A stretch of DNA of 48,392 nt from an uncultured Bacteroidota bacterium (GTDB lineage: Bacteria > Bacteroidota > Bacteroidia > Chitinophagales > Chitinophagaceae). The stretch spans positions 1-48,392 of the forward strand of contig CAIQQR010000024.1 in the NCBI GenBank assembly GCA_903874055.1, given 5' to 3'. The first letter of the stretch is position 1; the number at the start of each line of letters is the position of its first letter. The notes beneath the pieces are model-generated. The model saw only the letters and a program-made list of their open reading frames with translations, was not told the DNA's origin and ran no database searches. Below are positions 10,441-18,222 of this stretch, in pieces. A program made the position numbers and the translations under genes.

Positions 10441-11865
10441 ATGTCAACTACAGAAAATACAGGATTTAAACCCACTTTAGGGGCCTTTGATGCAACTATG
10501 ATTGTAGCCGGAAGTATGATTGGTTCTGGAATCTTTATTGTGAGTGCCGATATTACGCGAAATGTGGGCTCTGCTGGCTGGTTAGTTGCGGTATGGTTGT
10601 TAACGGGCTTTATGACGCTTACTGCTGCTTTAAGTTATGGTGAGCTAAGTGCGATGTTCCCTAAAGCAGGAGGACAGTATGTATATTTAAAAGAGTCTTA
10701 TAATCCACTCTTAGGTTTTTTATATGGCTGGAGCTTCTTTTCAGTAATTCAAACAGGAACCATTGCAGCGGTAGGGGTTGCTTTTAGTAAATTTGCAGGT
10801 TACTTTTTCCCCTCATTGGAAATGACGGATACTAATATTTTATTTCATCTTGGATTTTTAAAAGTATATCCTGCGCAGTTATTATCTATCGCTATCATTA
10901 TATTATTAACTTTTATTAATACCAAAGGAGTGCAAGGAGGAAAGTTAATTCAAACCACTTTTACTGTAACTAAATTGGCTTCCTTATTTGGACTTATTGG
11001 CTTTGGTTTTTTATTAGCATCAAAAGCAAGCATTTGGAATGCCAATTGGCAGGATGCATGGAGTATGAAAAATATTGCAGCAGATGGTGCAACAACTCCC
11101 ATTTTTGGAGTGGCCATTTTAGGTGCTATTGCTGCTAGTATGGTAGGGTCTATTTTTAGTAGCGATGCTTGGAACAATGTTACCTTTATAGCAGGGGAAA
11201 TTAAAAATCCCAAACGCAATATTGGATTAAGTTTATTCTTAGGTACATTAATTGTAACTGTGATTTATATTTCTGCTAATTTAATGTACTTAAGTGTTTT
11301 GCCTTTAAATCAAATTGCAAATGCACCTGCAGATAGAGTAGCCGTAGCAGCATCCAATGTAATTTTTGGAAACATTGGTACCTATGTAATTGCAGTGATG
11401 ATTATGATTTCAACTTTTGGATGTAACAATGGATTAATCCTTGCTGGCGCTAGGGTTTATTATACGATGGCACAGGATGGATTGTTCTTTAAAAAAGCAG
11501 GGACATTAAATAAAAATGCAGTACCTGCTTGGGCATTATGGGCACAATGCATTGTTGCCGGTTTATTGTGTTTAAGTGGAAAATATGGCGATTTATTAGA
11601 TATGGTTTCATTCATTGTAGTGATATTTTATATTTTAACCATTATTGGAATTTTTATTCTCCGTAAAAAGCGTCCAGAAATGGAACGTCCATATAAGGCT
11701 TTTGGATACCCAATTTTGCCCGCTATTTATATATTAATGGGAACCACTTTTTGTGTGTTATTGATTATTTACAAGCCTAATTTTACTTGGCCTGGTTTAA
11801 TTATCACGCTCATTGGTATACCTTTGTACTATATCGCATTGCGTAATCAAAAAACGGAAGGGTAG
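10441..11865 (+). CDS. APC-family amino acid permease
   Basis: A 474-residue integral membrane transporter of the amino acid-polyamine-organocation superfamily. The first membrane helix carries the hallmark GSMIGSGIFI (residues ~25-34), where the unwound glycine-rich segment binds the substrate backbone. About 12 hydrophobic segments follow, including GELSAMFPKAGGQYVYLKES in the first cytoplasmic loop region, a pattern close to the LAT-like/basic amino-acid members. The substrate cannot be read from the sequence. It begins 32 nt after a terminator and ends 2 nt before the next start, so it heads a three-gene run with rfaE1 and ispD. The grouping with envelope and isoprenoid genes may be only positional. 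Confidence 0.88.
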   Translation: MSTTENTGFKPTLGAFDATMIVAGSMIGSGIFIVSADITRNVGSAGWLVAVWLLTGFMTLTAALSYGELSAMFPKAGGQYVYLKESYNPLLGFLYGWSFFSVIQTGTIAAVGVAFSKFAGYFFPSLEMTDTNILFHLGFLKVYPAQLLSIAIIILLTFINTKGVQGGKLIQTTFTVTKLASLFGLIGFGFLLASKASIWNANWQDAWSMKNIAADGATTPIFGVAILGAIAASMVGSIFSSDAWNNVTFIAGEIKNPKRNIGLSLFLGTLIVTVIYISANLMYLSVLPLNQIANAPADRVAVAASNVIFGNIGTYVIAVMIMISTFGCNNGLILAGARVYYTMAQDGLFFKKAGTLNKNAVPAWALWAQCIVAGLLCLSGKYGDLLDMVSFIVVIFYILTIIGIFILRKKRPEMERPYKAFGYPILPAIYILMGTTFCVLLIIYKPNFTWPGLIITLIGIPLYYIALRNQKTEG

Positions 11866-11867
11866 TT

Positions 11868-12869
11868 ATGATGGATCAACAAGCTTTTGAAAAATTATTT
11901 GGATCATTTGACCATACTAAAATAGGGGTGGTAGGAGATATTATGTTGGATACTTATTGGTGGGGTTCTGTGGATAGAATTTCACCCGAAGCGCCAGTAC
12001 CCATTGTATCACTACAAAGAAAAGAAACGCGCGTAGGTGGCGCTGCAAATGTTGCTTTAAACCTACGTTCATTGGGAGCGCCAACTACTTTATTTGCAGT
12101 AATTGGAAAAGATGCCGAAGGGCAGGAGTTAAAAAAACTATTGAAAGAAGAAGGCATTAATACCAATTATATTCATGAGAGTTTAGCGCGTGTTACTACT
12201 AATAAGGTGCGCGTAATGGGACGCAATCAACAAATGATGCGCTTGGATCATGAGCACACCAATGACATTAGTGATATTGAGTCTGAGCAATTATTGGCTA
12301 ATTTTTATGCTTTTGTAAAAGCAGAAAAACCTTCCTTAATCATTTTAGAAGATTATAATAAAGGAGTGCTTACTCCTAAAGTAATTGCTGCAGTAATTGC
12401 ACATTGTAATGAGAACGGTATTCCAACAGCAGTGGATCCTAAACAAAAAAACTTTTTAGCTTATCAAGGCTGTACCATTTTTAAACCCAATTTAAAGGAG
12501 GTTAAAGAAGGATTAAAAATAGAAATTCCATCTATCGGTACGGCTAGCTTAACCAGTGTACACGAGGCTTTAAAAGCACATTTGCAACATGCCATTTCTT
12601 TTATTACTTTATCGGAACATGGAGTTTATTTTGGAAAAGAGTCCACCCATAAATTAATTCCTACACATATCCGAAATATTGCAGATGTGAGTGGAGCTGG
12701 GGATACAGTAATTGCGGTAGCTAGTTTAACTTATGCAAGTACTAAAGATATGGAGTTGGCTGCAGAGTTAGCTAATATAGCAGGAGGGTTGGTTTGTGAG
12801 TTAGTGGGCACTGCTCCAATAAATAAAGAAATTTTAGAGGCAGAAGTAAAAAAGGTATTAGTAAAATAG
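11868..12869 (+). CDS. rfaE1: D-glycero-beta-D-manno-heptose-7-phosphate kinase (PfkB family, single domain)
   Basis: A 333-residue PfkB-type sugar kinase that phosphorylates heptose 7-phosphate at C1 during ADP-heptose synthesis for the LPS inner core. Evidence: GVVGDIMLDTYWWGSVDRIS then PEAPVPIV near the N-terminus, which is specific to the HldE kinase domain; the RVGGAANVALNL glycine motif; NQQMMRLDHE; VDPKQKNF with a PNLKEV segment; and the PfkB signature DVSGAGDTV with the catalytic Asp. E. coli HldE has a fused adenylyltransferase domain; here the protein ends after the kinase domain, so that step must be encoded elsewhere. The start ATG at 11868 (two tandem ATGs) lies 2 nt after the permease stop; ispD follows after 6 nt. 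Confidence 0.9.
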   Translation: MMDQQAFEKLFGSFDHTKIGVVGDIMLDTYWWGSVDRISPEAPVPIVSLQRKETRVGGAANVALNLRSLGAPTTLFAVIGKDAEGQELKKLLKEEGINTNYIHESLARVTTNKVRVMGRNQQMMRLDHEHTNDISDIESEQLLANFYAFVKAEKPSLIILEDYNKGVLTPKVIAAVIAHCNENGIPTAVDPKQKNFLAYQGCTIFKPNLKEVKEGLKIEIPSIGTASLTSVHEALKAHLQHAISFITLSEHGVYFGKESTHKLIPTHIRNIADVSGAGDTVIAVASLTYASTKDMELAAELANIAGGLVCELVGTAPINKEILEAEVKKVLVK

Positions 12870-12875
12870 ATAAAC

Positions 12876-13556
12876 ATGTATTCAAAAAAAATAGCAATTA
12901 TAGTGGCCGGTGGCACTGGACAAAGAATGGGATCAGTTGTGCCTAAACAGTTTTTAGAAATTCAGGGCAAGCCTATTTTATTACATACCATAGATCAATT
13001 TGTTGTTGCATTTTCTGATATACAATTAGTAGTTGTTTTGCCTGAAGCGTACATTAATGAGGGCAAGGCCTTATTGACCAAAAATGGGTTTACAAAAAAT
13101 ATAGTATTTGTTGCCGGTGGAGAAACCCGCTTTCAATCAGTTAAAAATGGATTAGCGCAAGTAACCGAATCATCCATTGTTTTTGTGCATGATGCCGTAA
13201 GATGCTTATTGACACCCGCTTTAATTCAACGTTGTTATCAACAAGCTTTGGAAAATGGATCAGCTATTCCTGCAGTAAGTTCAACAGACACGGTGCGATT
13301 ATTAAAAGGGGATAAGAATGAGTTATTTGATAGAGAAAATGTAATGCTTATTCAAACTCCTCAAACCTTTCAGTCTGACTTATTATTAAGTGCATTTAAT
13401 CAAAATTTTGAGCCTTCCTTTACCGATGAAGCTAATGTTGTAGAAGCAAGTGGTACACCTGTGTATTTAGTAGATGGGGAATTTGAAAATATCAAAATTA
13501 CAAGACCATTAGATCTTGCCATTGCAGAATACATTTTAGCAAAAAGGTTTGCTTAA
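12876..13556 (+). CDS. ispD: 2-C-methyl-D-erythritol 4-phosphate cytidylyltransferase
   Basis: A 226-residue enzyme of the MEP isoprenoid pathway, which joins CTP and methylerythritol phosphate. The N-terminal nucleotide-binding loop IVAGGTGQRMGSVVPKQFL contains the conserved Arg and Lys that neutralise the triphosphate. FVHDAVR (residues ~104-110), STDTVRLL, QTPQTFQ and FTDEANVVEASG follow in family order, and ENIKITRPLDLAIAE closes it. One small oddity: family members usually have Pro after HDAAR/HDAVR, here it is Cys (VRCLL). It is the last gene of the permease-rfaE1-ispD run. A convergent gene begins 31 nt later, and the gap contains only a weak TAATAAT/ATTATTA inverted repeat. Confidence 0.93.
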   Translation: MYSKKIAIIVAGGTGQRMGSVVPKQFLEIQGKPILLHTIDQFVVAFSDIQLVVVLPEAYINEGKALLTKNGFTKNIVFVAGGETRFQSVKNGLAQVTESSIVFVHDAVRCLLTPALIQRCYQQALENGSAIPAVSSTDTVRLLKGDKNELFDRENVMLIQTPQTFQSDLLLSAFNQNFEPSFTDEANVVEASGTPVYLVDGEFENIKITRPLDLAIAEYILAKRFA

Positions 13557-13587
13557 ATGATTGTAATAATTAAAGATGGAGTCATTA

Positions 13588-14637
13588 TTAATCTTCATCA
13601 AAATCTAGAGCATACTCCGATCCGTCTTCTTTTGGTGGCTTAGCATCTTCTACAGGAGCTTGTCTTAACACAGAAGTGCTTTTATTTATTTTATCTAAAA
13701 TTTGATGAGCCACTTCCATAGCTAAAAAACCATCAATCTCACTTACCACTGTTTGCTCGTCTTTAATAATAGCATTTACAAAGCTGGTTAATTCCGCTTT
13801 AATAGCATTGCCATCTTCAATTACAGGAGTTGAAATAGAAATGGTTTTCTTTCCTTGATGTGTATCAATATCAAAAGAGAAGCTATCTTCCTCGTCGGGT
13901 TGTTTTAACTTGATAATTTCCGTTGTTTTCTCTAAAAAGTCAATACCTATATAAGCGTCTTTTTGGAAGAGGCGAATTTTACGCATTTTTTTCATGCTAA
14001 TTCTGCTGCTAGTTAAATTGGCAACACAACCATTGTTAAATTCAATTCGCACATTGGCAATATCTGGGGTATCTGTTAATACTGCTACACCACTTGCCGA
14101 TATACTTTTTACATCACTTTTAACGATACTTAAAATAATGTCAATGTCGTGAATCATTAAATCCAAAATAACACTCACTTCTGTACCTCTTGGATTAAAC
14201 TGAGCCAAACGATGAACTTCAATAAATAATGGGTTTAGAGAAGCATTTTTTAATGAGGTATACGCTGGATTAAATCTTTCAACATGTCCAACTTGTAATT
14301 TTACATTGGCTTCTTTTACCATTTCAACAATGGCTTTTCCTTCCTCGATGGTATTTGCCATTGGTTTTTCAACAAACACATGCTTGCCCGTCTTAATGGC
14401 CATTTCACAAACAGGAAAGTGTAAATGCGTAGGGGTGACAACATCAATAATATCGGATGCAGCAATTAAAGCTTCCTCGTCCATATAGCGAGGAATGCCA
14501 TATTTTTCTTCCACTTCTTTAGCATTATCATTACTTGGATCAAAAAAACCAATGACTTTAACCTCAGGAATCTCCATCCAGTTATTTAAATGGTATTTCC
14601 CAAGATGCCCCACACCAAACACCCCAACTTTAAGCAT
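13588..14637 (-). CDS. Gfo/Idh/MocA-family NAD(P)-dependent oxidoreductase
   Basis: A 349-residue dehydrogenase-like protein. The Rossmann fold begins right at the chosen start: MLKVGVFGVGHLGKYHLNNW, with the GxGxxG-type loop. EKPMANTIEEGKAIVEMV at residues ~93-110 is the family's conserved EKP motif, whose Lys sits at the active site. The C-terminal half is the substrate/oligomerisation domain with FNPAY and MIHDIDIILSIV (the DxxxH-like segment of the family). A ~25-residue acidic tail ends DFDED. A longer reading starting at 14691 is open, but a TAACTTTG promoter box lies inside it, so ATG 14637 is chosen. Members act on sugars, inositols or UDP-sugars; the substrate is not evident. Confidence 0.85.
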   Translation of the reverse strand: MLKVGVFGVGHLGKYHLNNWMEIPEVKVIGFFDPSNDNAKEVEEKYGIPRYMDEEALIAASDIIDVVTPTHLHFPVCEMAIKTGKHVFVEKPMANTIEEGKAIVEMVKEANVKLQVGHVERFNPAYTSLKNASLNPLFIEVHRLAQFNPRGTEVSVILDLMIHDIDIILSIVKSDVKSISASGVAVLTDTPDIANVRIEFNNGCVANLTSSRISMKKMRKIRLFQKDAYIGIDFLEKTTEIIKLKQPDEEDSFSFDIDTHQGKKTISISTPVIEDGNAIKAELTSFVNAIIKDEQTVVSEIDGFLAMEVAHQILDKINKSTSVLRQAPVEDAKPPKEDGSEYALDFDED

Positions 14638-14655
14638 AATCAAATATTTGTCCCC

Positions 14656-14663
14656 CAAAGTTA
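14656..14663 (-). promoter_or_regulatory. -7 box of the Gfo/Idh/MocA gene (TAACTTTG)
   Basis: On the minus strand 14663 to 14656 reads TAACTTTG, a full match to TAnnTTTG. Transcription would begin near 14650, giving a leader of only ~12 nt before ATG 14637. This excludes the upstream ATG at 14691 as the main start. No clear -33 TTG is visible. Confidence 0.6.
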
Positions 14664-14773
14664 CATGATAAGGCATTGAAATAGAGGTCATTTGAAAGGT
14701 TGTGGAAAATTGGCCAAATGCTGTTGATACGAGCCTATTTAGTACCTTTAAAGTATAATTAATACCATAATTA

Positions 14774-15982
14774 ATGCATCAGAATATCAAAAATTTATAT
14801 GCTATTGTGAATAAGCCCACTCGAAAGGTAATTGGCTTAATGAGTGGTACATCAATGGATGGCTTGGATATTGCATTATGTGAAATTTCGGGAGCAGGTA
14901 GTAGTTTACAATTAAAATTGATTCAAGCTGCAACGGTTAGTTATAAAGAGGATGCAAGACAAAATATACTTTCAATTTTTTCAAAAGAAACGGTTTCATT
15001 AGAAAAGCTTTGTTTAATTCATCCTTGGCTTGGGAAATTACATGCAAAAATGATTTTGGAAACATTGAAATCATGGGGTATTTCACCTACTGAAATTGAT
15101 TTAATAGCAAGCCATGGACAAACTATTTATCATGCTCCAAAATCATTGCATCCCAATGATTCATTTGGTTCAGCAACATTACAAATAGGGGAGGCAGATC
15201 ATATTGCTGTTGACACAGGCATCATTACTGTCAGCGACTTTAGACAAAAACATATTGCAGCAGGAGGCGAAGGCGCTCCTTTGTCAGTATATGGAGACTA
15301 TATGTTGTTTGCAAGTAAAACAGAAAATAGAATTTTATTAAATATTGGAGGCATTTCAAATTTCACTTATTTGCCTGCTGGTTCAAATTTAAATACGATC
15401 CTTTCCTCTGATACTGGGCCGGGCAATACTATAATGGATGCATATATGCGCGCGCATTTTAATCAGGCTTATGATAAAGATGCAGCAATTGCTAAAAAAG
15501 GAGTAGTACACCAAGAATTATTAAATGCTTTAAAAGCGAATGCATTTTTTAGCTTGCCTTTTCCAAAAACAGTAGGTCCTGAATTATTTAATTTGGAGTA
15601 TTTAAAACAAGCTCAAATACAATCTAATACCACTAACCTTGCTAAGGAAGTTATTGTAGCTACACTCAATTTATTTACAGCTGAAACCATTGCAGAAGCG
15701 ATAATGCAGGTAATTGGAAACCTTCAAGATGTAAGTAGTATGAATGTATTGTATATTAGTGGAGGCGGCATGCATAATCCAATATTATTAGCGCACTTAA
15801 GCAACTTATTAGCTGGTATCAAAGTATTGTCATTGGATGAATTGGGTTTTAATCCGGATGCGAAAGAAGCTATTTTATTTGCTTTATTAGCCAATGAGGC
15901 CGTTGCTGGGGAAGCGATGCAAATAGGAGGGAATGCTACTAAAAAACCTATCACTATGGGAAAGATAAGTTTCCCTGATTAA
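14774..15982 (+). CDS. anmK: Anhydro-N-acetylmuramic acid kinase
   Basis: A 402-residue cytoplasmic kinase that hydrolyses the 1,6-anhydro ring of anhydroMurNAc and phosphorylates it to MurNAc-6-phosphate, a step of cell-wall recycling. The N-terminal VIGLMSGTSMDGLDIALCEI (residues ~19-38) is the AnmK signature with the ATP-binding loop. SHGQTIYHAP, FRQKHIAAGGEGAPL, LLNIGGISNFTYLP and SSDTGPGNTIMDAYM follow, with the catalytic Asp in the last. ISGGGMHNPILLAHL lies near the C-terminus. The product is the substrate of MurQ, whose gene lies convergently 31 nt away. An extra ~18 residues precede the signature. A TACCTTTA sequence upstream is a near match to the -7 box. Confidence 0.93.
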   Translation: MHQNIKNLYAIVNKPTRKVIGLMSGTSMDGLDIALCEISGAGSSLQLKLIQAATVSYKEDARQNILSIFSKETVSLEKLCLIHPWLGKLHAKMILETLKSWGISPTEIDLIASHGQTIYHAPKSLHPNDSFGSATLQIGEADHIAVDTGIITVSDFRQKHIAAGGEGAPLSVYGDYMLFASKTENRILLNIGGISNFTYLPAGSNLNTILSSDTGPGNTIMDAYMRAHFNQAYDKDAAIAKKGVVHQELLNALKANAFFSLPFPKTVGPELFNLEYLKQAQIQSNTTNLAKEVIVATLNLFTAETIAEAIMQVIGNLQDVSSMNVLYISGGGMHNPILLAHLSNLLAGIKVLSLDELGFNPDAKEAILFALLANEAVAGEAMQIGGNATKKPITMGKISFPD

Positions 15983-16013
15983 AGTAAATAGGATTAAATA
16001 TTCGACATAAAAC

Positions 16014-16829
16014 TTATTTATAATTTTCTACCCCTTTTTTTACAGATCCATATTGTTTTAATAATGCTTCGGCTACAGTAGGGTCAACTATATTTGTTTG
16101 TTGCATAATCATTTGAATACCTCTTTCAATTAACTTTTTATTAGTTAACTGCATGTTCACCATTTTATTTCCTTCAATACGACCTAACTTAATCATCACT
16201 GAAGTAGAAATCATATTTAAAATTAATTTTTGAGCAGTACCACTTTTCATTCTTGTACTACCTGTAATAAATTCTGGTCCAAGATCTACCTCAATTGGAT
16301 AATTAGCATATTTTGAAATAGGGCTATCAAAATTGCAACTAATGCTTCCAGTAATTATGCCGTTTTCCTGACATGTTTTTAAGCCGGCTTCCACATAAGG
16401 AGTGGTGCCACTTGCAGCAATGCCAATCACCACATCTTGTTTACTTATTGCAAATGATTGTAAATCCAACCATGCTTGATGTGTATTGTCTTCGGCATTT
16501 TCTACTGCATGAAACATAGCTTGATTTCCTCCTGCAATAATTGCTATCACAAGGTCTTCGGGAACACCATAAGTTGGAGGGCATTCACTTGCATCCACAA
16601 TGGCTAATCTTCCACTAGTGCCTGCGCCAATATAAAATAATCTTCCACCATTAAGAAGTTGTTGAGCTGTAGCATTAATAAGGGGTTCAATTTGATGAAT
16701 ACTTTTTTGAACTGCTATAGCTACTTTTTGATCTTCGTTATTAATATTGGTAAGGATTTCCAATGTTGACATTTTATCAATGTCTTGGTACAATGAATCC
16801 GCCTCGGTTGTTCTTTTATCTTTAGACAT
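16014..16829 (-). CDS. murQ: N-acetylmuramic acid 6-phosphate etherase
   Basis: A 271-residue SIS-domain lyase that removes lactate from MurNAc-6-phosphate to give GlcNAc-6-phosphate, the step after AnmK. Visible: TTEADSLYQDIDKMSTLEIL at the N-terminus; FYIGAGTSGRLAIVDASECP followed by PTYG, containing the catalytic Glu; VVIGIAASGTTPYVEAGL, the second phosphosugar-binding loop; and TGSTRMKSGTAQKLILNMIS, the murQ signature. I start it at ATG 16829 (MSKDKRTTEAD) rather than at 16859, because that N-terminus fits the family. This start overlaps the stop of the upstream PLP-enzyme gene by 8 nt, which suggests translational coupling. The protein is slightly shorter than typical MurQ (~300 aa). Confidence 0.93.
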   Translation of the reverse strand: MSKDKRTTEADSLYQDIDKMSTLEILTNINNEDQKVAIAVQKSIHQIEPLINATAQQLLNGGRLFYIGAGTSGRLAIVDASECPPTYGVPEDLVIAIIAGGNQAMFHAVENAEDNTHQAWLDLQSFAISKQDVVIGIAASGTTPYVEAGLKTCQENGIITGSISCNFDSPISKYANYPIEVDLGPEFITGSTRMKSGTAQKLILNMISTSVMIKLGRIEGNKMVNMQLTNKKLIERGIQMIMQQTNIVDPTVAEALLKQYGSVKKGVENYK

Positions 16830-18090
16830 TTTTTGATAGTTGTTGTAATGCTTCCACAAGATGATCTAATTCCTTTGTAGTGGTATATAAATTTGGACAA
16901 ATTCTACAGCCTCTTACATTTGCATAATCAATTGCTACGGTGAATATTTGATGTTCTTTTAATAATCTTTTTGCTAAATCAGCAGGATCAATACCTTCTA
17001 CACCCACATTCGCTATGGCACAACTTCGTTTTGGATCAGCAGGGGTATTTACTACAATTTTAGGTAGGTTCCTTACTTTAGTTGTCCAATAATTTTGTAA
17101 GAAACGTAAGCGGGCTTCTTTTCTTTCAGCACCCATCATTTCATAGTAATCAATGGAATCATTAATCGTTAAATCGGTGTGTACTGGATGTGTTCCTGTG
17201 TGATTTAAACGTGTAATTTTATTTTTATCTTTCTCTCCATCAGCTAGTAATGGCCATACTTTAGCAGCATTGCCTTTGCGTACATAAAGCATGCCAGCAC
17301 CTAGAGGAGTGCTCAGCCATTTATGTAAAGCAGTAGCATAATAATCACATCCAAGTTCGTCAATGGTAAATTTAAAATGTGCAAATGCATGCGCCCCATC
17401 CACAATTACTTGAACTTTTTTTGCATGAGCCATTTCACATATTTTTTTAATAGGTAAAATTTGTCCCGAAATATTAATCATGTGACTAACTAATATGGCC
17501 TTTGTTTTTGAAGTAATTGCTTGCTCATATAATTGTACAATTTCTTCGTCATTTTTTGGATGATTTGGAACGGATAGCATTATTCTTTTCACACCATAAC
17601 GGTCCTGTACTTGTTCAAACATATCCAACATGGCACCATAATCCTGATAAGCCATAATCGCTTCGTCTCCTTGTTTCCAATCTAAGCCTCCAATCACTAG
17701 GTCTAACGCTTCGGTGGTATTTCTTGTAATAATTAATTCATCAGCCCCGCAGCCAGCAAGCTTTGCTAGTCTTTCCGTAATTTTTTTCTTGTTTTCAAAT
17801 TGCACAGTTCGCATGTAGTAGGAGCCTTGCAAATTCACTTCTTTTATATGTTCAATATATTTATTAAGAAGGGGTTGAGGCAAGAAATTATAATATCCGT
17901 TTTCTAAATTTATATAATCAGGTTTGAGTAAATATTGAGCCCTAATCTGCTCCCAAAAATCTTCATCGCTAGCAAGCTCATTTGCAGTTAAAGAAGCTTT
18001 ATTTTCAAAAGCCTTAGCAAATGCTTTAATGCCTAATGGGGCGCCTAAGCTGGTAAGCATAATGTTTTTTAAGAATTGTCTTTTATGCAT
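16822..18090 (-). CDS. Class V aminotransferase-fold PLP enzyme (isopenicillin-N-epimerase-like)
   Basis: A 422-residue PLP-dependent enzyme of the class V (CefD/NifS-like) group. ITRNTTEALDLVIGGL (residues ~121-136) is the phosphate-binding segment, VDGAHAFAH (Asp231, His234) binds the PLP ring, and TALHKWLSTPLGAGML carries the Schiff-base Lys257. The first ~30 residues look like a signal sequence: KRQFLKN, then a hydrophobic stretch, then AFAKAFENKA. It resembles a Tat leader with KR in place of RR, so the protein may act in or beyond the periplasm. The reaction is unknown; relatives are annotated as isopenicillin-N epimerases. Its stop overlaps the murQ start by 8 nt, tying it to peptidoglycan amino-sugar recycling by position only. 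Confidence 0.82.
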   Translation of the reverse strand: MHKRQFLKNIMLTSLGAPLGIKAFAKAFENKASLTANELASDEDFWEQIRAQYLLKPDYINLENGYYNFLPQPLLNKYIEHIKEVNLQGSYYMRTVQFENKKKITERLAKLAGCGADELIITRNTTEALDLVIGGLDWKQGDEAIMAYQDYGAMLDMFEQVQDRYGVKRIMLSVPNHPKNDEEIVQLYEQAITSKTKAILVSHMINISGQILPIKKICEMAHAKKVQVIVDGAHAFAHFKFTIDELGCDYYATALHKWLSTPLGAGMLYVRKGNAAKVWPLLADGEKDKNKITRLNHTGTHPVHTDLTINDSIDYYEMMGAERKEARLRFLQNYWTTKVRNLPKIVVNTPADPKRSCAIANVGVEGIDPADLAKRLLKEHQIFTVAIDYANVRGCRICPNLYTTTKELDHLVEALQQLSKNV

Positions 18091-18192
18091 AAGTCTTATA
18101 TATTGTACTAAGTTAATACATGTGCATTAAAAAAGGTATTTTGTATCCCTTTCATTTAAACTATTTGCTGTTTTAATTGTCTTATTTTTTGG

Positions 18193-18200
18193 TAAATTTG
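18193..18200 (+). promoter_or_regulatory. -7 box of the Omp85-like gene (TAAATTTG)
   Basis: TAAATTTG matches TAnnTTTG. Transcription would start near 18206, 8-17 nt before the ATA codons 18214 and 18223 that open the signal-peptide reading. Its TAA is also the in-frame stop that bounds the reading upstream. Confidence 0.5.
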
Positions 18201-18222
18201 CCCCAATCTAAAAATAAGTCTT

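Noticed and set aside
13557-13587. Bidirectional terminator between ispD and the oxidoreductase gene
   Set aside because: TAATAAT and ATTATTA can pair, but the stem is only A-T pairs with no clear T-run; too weak to call.
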